Notes: generated from the sequence alone by a model not told the origin. Positions 1-7,747 are shown, counted from the first letter of the stretch. The stretch is 9,990 nucleotides of DNA from Pedosphaera sp. (GCA_009695405.1 SIAZ01000131.1:1-9990); one strand, 5' to 3'. Program-made: numbers and translations.

Positions 1-96
1 GACAGCCACCGTGTGGAAGGTACCGGAAGGTGCAAATCCAAGACTCGTACTGACGAATCTACTGACGAACAGGGAATAAACGCGGTCTGGGAGACC

Positions 97-122
97 AAAA
101 ACCCTCATTTTCCTAAGGAAAA
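97..122 (-). terminator. Possible weak terminator after tRNA-Cys
   Basis: Directly downstream of the tRNA-Cys CCA end, positions 122-108 form a perfect inverted repeat (TTTTCC-TTA-GGAAAA on the minus strand), followed six bases later by a run of five T (101-97). A second small inverted repeat, GGTCT-GGG-AGACC, lies at 84-96. The first stem is AT-rich and the T run is short and offset, so this is only a candidate intrinsic terminator or a 3' processing structure for the tRNA transcript. Nothing else recognisable is seen in 1-83 apart from a short tandem repeat of TACTGACGAA at about 49-70. Confidence 0.3.
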
Positions 123-127
123 CACTA

Positions 128-201
128 TGGAGGCGAGGGTCGGAATCGAACCGACGATGCAGCTTTTGCAGAGCCGTGCCTTACCACTTGGCTACCCCGC
201 C
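128..201 (-). tRNA. tRNA-Cys (GCA)
   Basis: Read on the minus strand, the sequence folds into a full cloverleaf. The acceptor stem is GGCGGGG (201-195) paired with CCTCGCC (138-132). The D-arm is GCCAAGTGGTAAGGC. The anticodon stem CGGCT/AGCTG encloses the loop CTGCAAA, giving anticodon GCA (cysteine). The T-arm is GTCGG-TTCGATT-CCGAC. The discriminator base is T, and the 3' CCA is encoded in the DNA (130-128). Length is 74 nt with CCA, 71 without. All stems pair, with only G-U wobbles as exceptions, so the gene appears intact. It decodes UGC/UGU codons. It stands alone, transcribed away from the plus-strand gene cluster. Confidence 0.96.
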
Positions 202-279
202 GTCCTTTTAGCGCCTGAGGAATAAAGAGATTCTCGGCCTTGTCTGCAAGGATGCTTTTCATTGGGTGCATTCAAAGGG

Positions 280-308
280 ATTATAGAATGAGCCGAAACA
301 TGCCGAAA
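280..308 (-). promoter_or_regulatory. Candidate tRNA-Cys promoter
   Basis: On the minus strand a perfect TATAAT hexamer (285-280) lies about 79 nt upstream of the tRNA 5' end. At 17-bp spacing the -35 position (308-303) reads TTTCGG, a poor match to TTGACA. Transcription would start near 273 and give a leader of roughly 70 nt for RNase P to remove. The call rests on the -10 match and on position; the weak -35 keeps it uncertain. Confidence 0.35.
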
Positions 309-320
309 CACGGCCGAAAA
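292..320. repeat. Three short GCCGAAA direct repeats
   Basis: The unit GCCGAAACA occurs at 292-300 and 302-310, and a third copy, GCCGAAAAA, begins at 313. The spacings are 10 and 11 bases, close to one helical turn. The array overlaps the -35 position of the candidate tRNA-Cys promoter, so it could be a binding site for a protein touching one face of the DNA. It could also be chance, because the unit is short. No matching array is seen at the other genes in the window. Confidence 0.4.
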
Positions 321-444
321 ATCTGTTCGTTTTCGTTCAATTCGCTGACTGGGTGAGCGTTGTTTGCTTCTATTTCGGACCTTCGTCTCTGTTGATCGCC
401 TGTTACAAAAATTACAATTGGGCGATGTCTCAATCAATTCTTGC

Positions 445-477
445 CAAGGGACCTAAATCCCTTGCTGCTGATTTTTT
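445..477 (+). other. Stem-loop followed by T6
   Basis: CAAGGGA (445-451) and TCCCTTG (458-464) form a perfect 7-bp stem with a six-base loop, followed after seven bases by six T (472-477). On the plus strand this loosely resembles an intrinsic terminator, but no plus-strand gene ends upstream within the window and the T run is detached from the stem. It may be a leader structure for the downstream cluster if transcription starts before it, or it may have no function. Confidence 0.25.
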
Positions 478-592
478 GAACGCTCTTGGGGATTGATCAG
501 AGGATTGCCCCTTCTAATCGTATACTTTGAATTCCAGCATTTCTATCACTCGCAGGGTTGCTCAATAATGTTGAGGGGTTCACTCTCTATCG

Positions 593-3500
593 ATGCATCG
601 TTGGCCAAGTTTACCCTTCTATTTTGTTGCCCAGTCCGCTTGCTACCTCTGTCTTTTCTTCACAACGGCTCAAGCTATTACTCCGGTTCGTGTGGAATTT
701 AATCGCGAGATTCGACCCATTCTTTCTGAGCATTGCTATGCTTGTCATGGCCCTGATGAGGGTAAACGTAAGTCGGGATTGCGTCTGGATCTGGAAGAAA
801 ATGCCTTTCGCGAATTAAAATCTGGGCAACGCGCCTTGGTCGCTGGCGACCTTCAGCATAGTTCTTTGGTGACGCGGATTAGTTCAACCGACCCTGAGGA
901 ACTCATGCCGCCCGCAAAACATAATAAACCACTCAGCTTAGTTCAAATTGACCTTCTTAAACGGTGGGTTCAACAGGGTGCCCAGTGGCAGAAACATTGG
1001 TCGTTCATCCCGCCTATCCAACCTCCACTCCCGGCGGTCAAAGATTCTCGCTGGGGACACAATGAAGTGGATCGATTTGTTCTTTCGCGTTTGGAGAAAG
1101 ACGGGCTAAAGCCTCAACCGGAAGCAGATCGTGTGACGCTTCTGCGTCGAGCGACCCTTGATCTCACAGGGTTGCCACCGACGATCGAAGAAGTTGACGC
1201 CTTCCTTGCCGATGGTTCGGCTAAGGCCTACGACCGAGTGGTAGATCGGTTGTTAGAGTCCAAGCATTACGGAGAGCGTCTTGCTCAAAATTGGTTAGAT
1301 TTAGCACGGTTTGCCGACACCAGCGGCTATCACTTTGACGGTGTTCGTTTCCAGTGGTTATGGCGTGATTGGGTGATTGACGCCTTCAATAAGGACAAAC
1401 CGTATGACCGATTTACAGTGGAACAATTGGCGGGGGATCTTCTGCCCAATGCGACGTTAGAACAGAGGTTAGCGACGGGATTTGTGCGGAACAATATGAC
1501 GAATGACGAGGGAGGGGCTGATCCGGATGAGTATTTGAACAAGTACGTCGTAGACCGGGTGAACACCGTTGGAGGGGTCTGGATGGGAATGACTGTGGGT
1601 TGCACAGAATGTCATGATCACAAATATGATCCTATGAGCACTCGTGAGTTTTATCAGTTATACGCTTTCTTCCATAATGTGCCGGAGAAAGGGTTGGACC
1701 GTATCCGGACTGACAACCCGCCACCTCGGCTTCCTGTGCCGACATCCGATCAGGCACTCAAATTTGTCGAGGCCGACTTCACGGTCCGGGATGCGGAGAA
1801 GACCTTGCAGGACCGAGCTAATGAATTAGGTGAGACTCAGGAAAAGTGGGAACGCGATGTCGTTGAGCGGCCGCCCGCAAGGGCTTCGACAAACGGATTG
1901 AGGGCGAGGGTTACCTTTGATGGCGAGTTGGGTCTTGGGGGGCAGTGGAAGGGGACCAATAGCGTTTCATTTTCGGAAGCTCGCTTGGGCAAAGCCCTAA
2001 AACTTGACGGCAAAGAGTTCGCTGAGTTTGGTGAGTCACCCCTTAATTTTGGACGCACGAACGCCTTTGGAATCGCGGTGTGGGTGCGTCTCGATAAAGA
2101 CGGGGCATTGATGAGCCAGATGAGTAAAGCACCGGGATTCCGCGGGTTTGATCTTCTCATTTCTGATCGCCGACTGCAGGTGCATTTAATCCAAAGTTGG
2201 CCGACTAATGCAATTAAGGTACGGATGAAAGAACAATTGCCACAGAACCGTTGGGTCCACCTATCGGTGAGCTATACAGGATCAGGTAAAGCGGCTGGTT
2301 TCACTCTTTTTGTCGATGGCCGGATTCAAGGGGTAGAGGTTGAGAAGGATCAACTAGAAGGATCGTTAGTCGCGGAAGAGCCGTTCAGATTTGGGTCCCG
2401 CAACGGGGATACATTTTTTACGGGACAATTGGATGATGTACGGTTCTACGATCGGCCCTTACCCGAAGTGGATGTCACCGCATTGGTGCTTGAGGGGTAC
2501 TTGGCTACTGTCGCTAAATCCCGGGGAAACCGATCCGACGAGGAGCGTAGTGATTTGGCGCGATATTATAAAGAGACGCAGGCCGTTGATTATTTAAGAT
2601 CCGACAAAGCGTTAGTCCAAGCACGGAAGAGAAAAGAAGCCTTCTACCAACAGATTCCCACTTCGATGATTATGGAGGAGTTAGATCCTCCAAGAGAAAC
2701 CCATTTGTTTGTCCGAGGTGACTTCCGAAACAAAGGAGAGAGAGTCTTTCCTGGGACACCCGCCTTCTTGCCACCATTGCCTTCTGGACCGACCAATCGC
2801 TTAGTCTTAGCCCGTTGGCTTATGTCGTCGGAGAACCCATTGACCGCCCGCGTGACAGTGAATCGGTATTGGGCGCTGTTCTTTGGTAGTGGACTTGTCA
2901 AGACAGTGAATGACTTTGGGTCGCAAGGAGAATGGCCGAGTCATCCGGAGCTGTTGGACTTTTTGGCGACGCGCTTTCGAGATGGGGTTACCGAACGTTC
3001 TCCATCGGGGAACCGAGTAAGTAAGAGCGGAGCTATTGTTCCGCCTTGGAGCGTGAAAGCACTTGTTCGATTGATGGTAACCAGTGCGGCATATCGGCAA
3101 TCGGCAGTGACGACCCCTCGCCTTCTGGAGCGCGACCCCTATAACCGATTGTTCACTCGAGGCCCGAGGATTCGGCTCGATGCGGAGTTAATCCGAGACA
3201 ATGCATTGGCCGTCTCTGGATTATTGAATCTCAAAATTGGAGGCCCCAGCGTGAAGCCTTATCAACCGCCGGGGCTTTGGGATGGGACAGATTCGCAATT
3301 TGTGCAGGACCATGGCGAAGCATTGTATCGGCGAGGCATGTATGTCTTCTGGCGGAGATCGGCGCATTATCCTGCCTTCGCTACGTTTGATGCTCCGAAT
3401 CGTGAAGTGTGCACTTTTCTGCGGCAGCGGACACAGACCCCTTTACAATCCTTGGTTTTGATGAATGATCCGGCCTTCGTGGAAGCAGCCCGAGGGTTAG

Positions 3501-3781
3501 CGCAGCGGGTGACTAGCGAAGAACCGGTTAATGTCGAACGTCGTTTAATTCGAGCATTTCGCCACACACTTGGGCGCAAACCTCAAGCCGATGAACACGC
3601 CCTCTTGATGCAAACCTATTTACAGCAACTTAAGCATTTCCAAGAGGATCCCAAGGCGGCTGCAGACTTGCTGAAAGTCGGTGAGTCAAAGGTACCTGAG
3701 AAGGCGGATCCGGTTTCATTGGCGGCAATGACTGCTGTGGCCAATGTGTTGTTAAACCTAAACGAAACGATTACCCGCTGA
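593..3781 (+). CDS. PSD1/DUF1553 cytochrome c-type protein with LamG insert
   Basis: A 1062-residue exported protein. A hydrophobic N-terminus (residues 1-28, ending AQA) looks like a Sec signal peptide. A planctomycete-type cytochrome C domain (PSCyt1, about 35-135) carries the haem motif C48-YA-C51-H52 and the usual MPP segment near 105. A DUF1549 domain (PSCyt2, about 155-365) carries a second CxxCH, C337-TE-C340-H341, within the family hallmark GCTECHDHKYDP. Residues about 440-630 resemble a LamG/concanavalin A-like domain (VTFDGE start, WVHLSVSY strand, FVDG hairpin, LDDVRFYDRPL end). A DUF1553 domain (PSD1) fills about 733-1010, with the NPLTARVTVNRYW motif. These proteins are common in Planctomycetota and Verrucomicrobiota; their reaction is unestablished, and haem-dependent redox chemistry or polymer degradation has been suggested. 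The start at 593 supplies the signal peptide; GAGGGG at 573-578 is a distant possible ribosome binding site. The DUF1501 gene follows after 50 bases on the same strand, the usual partner arrangement. Family assignment is firm; function is open. Confidence 0.93.
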   Translation: MHRWPSLPFYFVAQSACYLCLFFTTAQAITPVRVEFNREIRPILSEHCYACHGPDEGKRKSGLRLDLEENAFRELKSGQRALVAGDLQHSSLVTRISSTDPEELMPPAKHNKPLSLVQIDLLKRWVQQGAQWQKHWSFIPPIQPPLPAVKDSRWGHNEVDRFVLSRLEKDGLKPQPEADRVTLLRRATLDLTGLPPTIEEVDAFLADGSAKAYDRVVDRLLESKHYGERLAQNWLDLARFADTSGYHFDGVRFQWLWRDWVIDAFNKDKPYDRFTVEQLAGDLLPNATLEQRLATGFVRNNMTNDEGGADPDEYLNKYVVDRVNTVGGVWMGMTVGCTECHDHKYDPMSTREFYQLYAFFHNVPEKGLDRIRTDNPPPRLPVPTSDQALKFVEADFTVRDAEKTLQDRANELGETQEKWERDVVERPPARASTNGLRARVTFDGELGLGGQWKGTNSVSFSEARLGKALKLDGKEFAEFGESPLNFGRTNAFGIAVWVRLDKDGALMSQMSKAPGFRGFDLLISDRRLQVHLIQSWPTNAIKVRMKEQLPQNRWVHLSVSYTGSGKAAGFTLFVDGRIQGVEVEKDQLEGSLVAEEPFRFGSRNGDTFFTGQLDDVRFYDRPLPEVDVTALVLEGYLATVAKSRGNRSDEERSDLARYYKETQAVDYLRSDKALVQARKRKEAFYQQIPTSMIMEELDPPRETHLFVRGDFRNKGERVFPGTPAFLPPLPSGPTNRLVLARWLMSSENPLTARVTVNRYWALFFGSGLVKTVNDFGSQGEWPSHPELLDFLATRFRDGVTERSPSGNRVSKSGAIVPPWSVKALVRLMVTSAAYRQSAVTTPRLLERDPYNRLFTRGPRIRLDAELIRDNALAVSGLLNLKIGGPSVKPYQPPGLWDGTDSQFVQDHGEALYRRGMYVFWRRSAHYPAFATFDAPNREVCTFLRQRTQTPLQSLVLMNDPAFVEAARGLAQRVTSEEPVNVERRLIRAFRHTLGRKPQADEHALLMQTYLQQLKHFQEDPKAAADLLKVGESKVPEKADPVSLAAMTAVANVLLNLNETITR

Positions 3782-3831
3782 AGCCTTAGGTGACCTCTTT
3801 TGGGGCCGCCGTGAAATTTGGAACAACTGAT

Positions 3832-5277
3832 ATGTCTCTCCAATTTGACATCGAAAAGATTCTCACACGCCGCACCTTTCTGACCCGGAGCACCACCGGG
3901 TTGGGATCTATCGCGTTGGCCTCGTTGCTACAACCGTCGTTGATCGGTTCAGCGGCACCCACTTCCAAGACCGGAGGCGCTCTCGGGCCTTTGCACTTTG
4001 CGCCGAAAGCCAAACGGATTATTTACCTTTTCCAATCCGGTGCACCCTCGCATTTGGATCTTTACGATCCAAAACCGAAGCTCAAAGAAATGACCGGAAA
4101 GGAGTTACCACCCAGCGTTCGTATGGGGCAACGGATCACCGGTATGACCGCAGGACAATCCGTTCTCAAATGTGTTGGGTCTCCGTTTGAGTTCAAGCGA
4201 TTTGGTCGGTGCGGAACCGAGATGAATTCGCTTTTAACGGGTATTGGCGGGGTCGCTGACGAGATCGCTTTGATCAGATCGTTGCATGTCGATGCCATCA
4301 ATCACGATCCTGCTGTTACTTTTATTGGTACCGGCAACCAACAGCCTGGTCGCCCGACTATGGGAGCTTGGTTAGCTTATGGCCTAGGGAGTGACAATGC
4401 GAATCTTCCTGCCTTTGTGGTATTGGTCAGCGGTAGTGGGGGACAATCTTTGCAAGCTCGGTATTGGGGGAACGGCTTCCTTTCCGCCGACCATCAAGGG
4501 GTTCAACTCCGGAGCCAAGGCGATCCCGTTCTTTATGTCTCCAACCCACCTGGGTTAAGCAGCGAATCACGCCGGCAATTGCTTGATGCAATGCAGACTT
4601 TAAATCGCAAACAGTTAGGGATTTTGGGAGATCCACAGATCGCAACCCATATTGAGAATTATGAATTAGCTTTCCGGATGCAGACCAGCGTGCCTGAGTT
4701 AATGGAACTCGGAAAGGAGCCCAAAGAGGTTTTAGATCTTTATGGTGCAACTCCGGGAAAGGCATCCTTTGCTAATAATTGTCTGCTCGCCCGTCGATTG
4801 GCTGAGCGTGGGGTACGATTCATTCAGTTATGCCATCGCGACTGGGATCATCACGGGGGGCTACCCGATGGAATCCGCACTCAGACACAAAATACCGACA
4901 AGGCGAGTGGGGCCTTGATTTCAGATTTAAAGCAACGTGGTTTGTTGGACGATACCTTGGTTATTTGGGGCGGTGAGTTTGGTCGAACCGCCTATTCGCA
5001 GGGCGATATTTCCAAGGACAGCTTTGGGCGTGACCATCATCCACGTTGTTTTTCCCTCTGGATGGCGGGCGGCGGAATCAAGCCGGGCATCGTGCTCGGT
5101 CGAACCGACGACTTTGGCTATAATATAGTCGAAGATCCAGTGAGTATGCATGATCTCCATGCCACCTTTCTCCACTTAATGGGAATCGATCATAAGCGAT
5201 TTACTTATCGGTTTGAAGGACGTGATTTTCGTCTCACCGATGTAGCCGGTGAATTGATAAAACCTTTGATGGCTTAA
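3832..5277 (+). CDS. DUF1501 family protein with Tat leader
   Basis: A 481-residue protein of the DUF1501 family, distantly related in fold to alkaline phosphatases and sulfatases. The N-terminus has a twin-arginine leader, R13-R14-T-F-L, followed by a hydrophobic stretch, so it is probably exported folded by the Tat system. Family landmarks are visible: the IIYLFQSGAPSHLDLYDPKP segment (about 63-82), the NHDPA and GRPTMGAWL motifs (157-181), HRDWDHHGG (335-343), GGEFGRT (380-386), GRDHHP (399-404) and SMHDLHATFLHLMG near the C-terminus. The Asp/His clusters suggest metal binding, but no substrate is known. I chose ATG 3832 over in-frame GTG codons at 3790 and 3811 because it puts the RR motif at the usual distance from the start and has GGAA a few bases upstream; from 3790 the protein would have 495 residues. 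It sits 50 bases after the PSD1 gene and 79 before the CotH-like gene, probably in one transcript. The intervening 5278-5356 shows no terminator. Confidence 0.92.
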   Translation: MSLQFDIEKILTRRTFLTRSTTGLGSIALASLLQPSLIGSAAPTSKTGGALGPLHFAPKAKRIIYLFQSGAPSHLDLYDPKPKLKEMTGKELPPSVRMGQRITGMTAGQSVLKCVGSPFEFKRFGRCGTEMNSLLTGIGGVADEIALIRSLHVDAINHDPAVTFIGTGNQQPGRPTMGAWLAYGLGSDNANLPAFVVLVSGSGGQSLQARYWGNGFLSADHQGVQLRSQGDPVLYVSNPPGLSSESRRQLLDAMQTLNRKQLGILGDPQIATHIENYELAFRMQTSVPELMELGKEPKEVLDLYGATPGKASFANNCLLARRLAERGVRFIQLCHRDWDHHGGLPDGIRTQTQNTDKASGALISDLKQRGLLDDTLVIWGGEFGRTAYSQGDISKDSFGRDHHPRCFSLWMAGGGIKPGIVLGRTDDFGYNIVEDPVSMHDLHATFLHLMGIDHKRFTYRFEGRDFRLTDVAGELIKPLMA

Positions 5278-5356
5278 AGAAAAGTCCCATTTTAAGGGCA
5301 TTCAGCATTGTAACTCGAAGGTATTTGATCCGTGGCAAGTGGCCCTCCTTTGACCC

Positions 5357-6916
5357 ATGAAACTTCTGCCGCTTTTTCTGATATGGAACGTCTTGAATCT
5401 CTGCCCCTTATTGAGGCTTTTGGGCGCAGATGTAGCCACCCCTCCAGTGGAAGCCTTCTTCGGTTTAGACCGGCTTTGGTCCTTCCATCTATCCTTCTCA
5501 GGCGAGGAATGGGCAGACTTACAGCCTATTGACCCACTCAACGGACAACGACCAACACCGGGGTTCGGGCCAGGACCGGTGAAACGAGAGTATCCGTGGA
5601 GCCAAGCCGCCTTTACTGGAGCAGGCTATTCCTTTCCGGATCTGCGACTACGCTTCAAAGGCAACTCGTCTTACAACATGTCGCATAATAGTTGGAAACG
5701 ACCCTTCAAACTTGATTTTAACCGAGGAAATCCTAGTCGTAAGCTGGAAGGACAGAAGGAACTGCTTCTGAACAATAACGTCAACGACGGCACTCAATTC
5801 CGCGAGGCCTTGGCCTACCAACTTTTCCGAGCGGCAGGAGTTCCAGCACCGCGAACAGCTTTTGCTCAAGTTCATCTCAGTGTCTCCGGCCAGTGCACTA
5901 ATTTATATCTGGGCCTGTATACAGTCGTAGAAGCGGTCGAGTCCGGTTTTTTGAAAGAGCGCTTTGGGTCAGCAAAAGGGCTTTTATTGAAACCTGAACG
6001 AGTTCAAGGGTTAGCCTTTCTGGGGTCGGACTGGGCAGCGTATGAGGCACGGTATTGTCCCAAGGGAGAGTCGACAAAAGCAGAAAGGGAACGGTTTGTC
6101 GCCTTGACCCGATTAGTAGAGGATGCGGCGGACGCCGATTTCGTGAGTGATTTACCAAATCGCCTTGATGTGGAGAGTTTCCTTACCTTTCTCGCAGTGA
6201 ACGCCGTATTAGCAAACTATGATTCCTTTTTGGGTATGGGTCACAATTATTACCTTTTTCAACCGGCGAACCTTGCTCCGTTACGGTTCATTCCATGGGA
6301 TCTAAACGAAGCCTTTGGAGGGCATCCTGGACTCGGCGGACGGGCGGAGCAGGCGACCTTCAGCGTACTCCAACCGCAGGCGTCACAGAATCGTTTAGTT
6401 GAACGTATTTTGGCCTATCCAGTTTGGTCGAATCAGTACCGGCAAATACTAAGTAGATTGATGACCGTAGTGATTTCACCGACCCGACTAACAACGATGA
6501 TGAATTTGGCCTCAAAAACCGTACGAGAAGCAGTCATCAAAGAGTCGCCTCGAGCTGCGGTTACATTTCGTCGGAGTTTAGCCATTGAACAGGAAGCGAA
6601 GTCAAAGGCACCCGTAGAGGGACCGGAAGCTCGGCGGAACGAAGGAGTTCTCGTCGAAAGTCCAGAACTCCGACCGAGTGGACCGGTTGGAGGCTTTCGT
6701 GGGGGGATGCGAGATGATATTTCGTTTCAGCGCTGGTGGGAATTGAGAGAAAAATGGGTACGCGAAGAGTTAGATGGAAGCCGTGTAGCGCCCGTCGCTA
6801 GGATGAGGATGCGACCCAGACCAAGTGGACCGAACAGGCTTAGTGAATCGAATCGTGGTGGACGTCCTGAGGGTTTGGTTAGACCGAGTGAGACAGAAGA
6901 TAAACGGAACCCGTAG
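5357..6916 (+). CDS. CotH-like protein, exported, with Pro/Arg-rich tail
   Basis: A 519-residue protein resembling the CotH family (spore-coat CotH-type protein kinase fold), which in this phylum occurs in secreted proteins. Residues 1-24 are a hydrophobic likely signal peptide. CotH-type landmarks follow in order: LRLRFKGNSSY (96-106), KRPFKLDF (114-121), LLLNNNVNDGTQFREALAYQ (136-155), GVPAPRTAFAQV (161-172), a YLGLYTVVEAV segment (184-194), GHNYYLF (295-301) and RFIPWDLNEAFGG (310-322). The last matches the position of the metal-binding WD motif of CotH kinases, but kinase activity is not shown. After about residue 400 the protein becomes basic and low in complexity, with repeated PSGP/PSE units (440-443, 489-492, 510-512) in an Arg/Pro-rich tail. 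An in-frame TGA at 5351 leaves ATG 5357 as the first possible ATG; no clear ribosome binding site precedes it. Its stop abuts the stop of the convergent prepilin gene. It is third in the PSD1-DUF1501 cluster, which suggests a shared envelope role by context only. Confidence 0.85.
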   Translation: MKLLPLFLIWNVLNLCPLLRLLGADVATPPVEAFFGLDRLWSFHLSFSGEEWADLQPIDPLNGQRPTPGFGPGPVKREYPWSQAAFTGAGYSFPDLRLRFKGNSSYNMSHNSWKRPFKLDFNRGNPSRKLEGQKELLLNNNVNDGTQFREALAYQLFRAAGVPAPRTAFAQVHLSVSGQCTNLYLGLYTVVEAVESGFLKERFGSAKGLLLKPERVQGLAFLGSDWAAYEARYCPKGESTKAERERFVALTRLVEDAADADFVSDLPNRLDVESFLTFLAVNAVLANYDSFLGMGHNYYLFQPANLAPLRFIPWDLNEAFGGHPGLGGRAEQATFSVLQPQASQNRLVERILAYPVWSNQYRQILSRLMTVVISPTRLTTMMNLASKTVREAVIKESPRAAVTFRRSLAIEQEAKSKAPVEGPEARRNEGVLVESPELRPSGPVGGFRGGMRDDISFQRWWELREKWVREELDGSRVAPVARMRMRPRPSGPNRLSESNRGGRPEGLVRPSETEDKRNP

Positions 6917-7747
6917 TTAACGAGCGGAGATACTAGCCCGTTCGTGGAGCCAACGGATATCCACCAGAGCGCGGGACAAGGATCCGTGCCGATTAGCCTG
7001 AGTATTGTTAGGGACGAGAGTTGGATCCTTCCAGCGCCGAACTTCCACATGACCATCTGCCATACCCAAGACCCCACTGGAATTATGGTAAGCACCTGGT
7101 CGATGAAAGTAAGACTGGCTTCCCATTTCAAAACGAAATTCTGGCATACAAAGACTCGGCCAATCGACGTCTAGAAAACTGAGGAGTCCCGATGGACTTG
7201 CTAAATTGATATCCGCCATTGATTTGAAACTGCGATAGGCCGTGTTTATTGGCCCCGAGGGCGCGACAGGATTTAGAAAGCTATTCAGAGCATAGCTTCG
7301 AGCATAAAGGTGCCGTTCGGGAGTTAGTCCACGGTCGCTGGGGCATTTGTAAATGGAGGCAGAGGGAATTACCGCAGCAAAGGCAGCGTGGCGTGGATCG
7401 ACCAAGAGGAGGGTGTTGGTAAAGGTACGAATACTGCCAAGATGACTACTTCCTGCGACCCAGAGAGGAGAAGGTCGAATAGTTAGATCGGTGCCATTCG
7501 GGACAAGGCGGTCGAGATTGTCTTGAGCGTAAATAAGCCAAGCCAACCCCATTTGTTTAACATTACCCGTGCACTGAATACGATGCGCACTTTCCTTGGC
7601 TCGACCGAGCGCTGGCAGAAGCATTGCCGCTAAAATAGCGATGATGGCAATTACCACTAGCAATTCGATCAGGGTAAATCCGCCCGAAGAGATCCGGATC
7701 CTGCGTTTGGGTTGAGAGCTTTCTAAGAGTGGATCAAGTTGGGACAT
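6917..7747 (-). CDS. Prepilin-like H-X9-DG domain protein
   Basis: A 276-residue type II secretion/type IV pilin-like protein. After a basic leader (KRRIR) comes the prepilin cleavage site G23|F24 with Glu at mature position +5, followed by the hydrophobic helix starting FTLIELLVVIAII, the signature of proteins processed by prepilin peptidase (PilD type). Further on are C59 in the CTGNVKQMGLA segment, YKCPSD with C135, and near the end H221-x9-D231-G232 within a YHNSSGVLGMADGH stretch, an exact fit to the prepilin-processing-associated H-X9-DG motif typical of planctomycetes and verrucomicrobia. Such proteins are often numerous in these genomes; their substrate or pilus role is mostly unknown. 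I prefer ATG 7747; an upstream TTG at 7798 would add 17 residues but lies in a stem-loop. Neither start has a clear Shine-Dalgarno sequence. It lies downstream of the SDR-like gene on the same strand. No other pilus or secretion gene is nearby. Confidence 0.88.
   Translation of the reverse strand: MSQLDPLLESSQPKRRIRISSGGFTLIELLVVIAIIAILAAMLLPALGRAKESAHRIQCTGNVKQMGLAWLIYAQDNLDRLVPNGTDLTIRPSPLWVAGSSHLGSIRTFTNTLLLVDPRHAAFAAVIPSASIYKCPSDRGLTPERHLYARSYALNSFLNPVAPSGPINTAYRSFKSMADINLASPSGLLSFLDVDWPSLCMPEFRFEMGSQSYFHRPGAYHNSSGVLGMADGHVEVRRWKDPTLVPNNTQANRHGSLSRALVDIRWLHERASISAR

Larger units (their letters stand above)
202..592. other. Gene-free divergent intergenic region
   Basis: About 390 bases between the minus-strand tRNA-Cys and the plus-strand PSD1 gene. 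It holds the candidate tRNA promoter and GCCGAAA repeats, a 7-bp stem-loop (445-464) followed by T6 (472-477), and a TATACT hexamer at 521-526. The TATACT could be the -10 of the PSD1 cluster, but its nearest -35-like element (TTGATC, 493-498) is 22 bp away, too far for a standard sigma-70 promoter. A GAGGGG at 573-578 is a possible but distant ribosome binding site for the gene starting at 593. No convincing small gene is seen: open frames here overlap the tRNA antisense or lack start signals. Confidence 0.6.

Noticed and set aside
49..70. Tandem TACTGACGAA repeat as the start of a CRISPR or satellite array
   Set aside because: Only two adjacent copies and no spacers; no other repeat array in the window fits a CRISPR.
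1..108. A minus-strand frame starting at ATG 108 and open to the window edge (36 codons, MRVFGLPDRV start)
   Set aside because: It is short, resembles nothing known and starts inside the hairpin just after the tRNA; it cannot be separated from chance without sequence to the left.
13..225. A 70-codon plus-strand open frame containing VGIEPTMQLLQSRALPLGYP
   Set aside because: This peptide is the antisense translation of the tRNA-Cys gene, a familiar false prediction; the frame has no other support.
192..437. An 81-codon minus-strand open frame upstream of the tRNA
   Set aside because: It overlaps the tRNA 5' end and its promoter region, has no recognisable domain and has a low-complexity basic composition.
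445..477. Stem-loop plus T6 as a true rho-independent terminator
   Set aside because: The T run is seven bases from the stem and no plus-strand gene ends before it, so it is listed only as a structure of unknown role.
493..526. TTGATC ... TATACT as a sigma-70 promoter for the PSD1 cluster
   Set aside because: The 22-base spacing is well outside the usual 16-18, so it is not called as a promoter.
1837..2160. A 107-codon minus-strand open frame inside the PSD1 gene
   Set aside because: It is antisense to a coding region with strong family motifs and is best explained as a shadow.
6727..7131. A 134-codon minus-strand open frame across the convergent gene ends
   Set aside because: It overlaps the ends of both the CotH-like and prepilin genes in another frame and has no domain signal.
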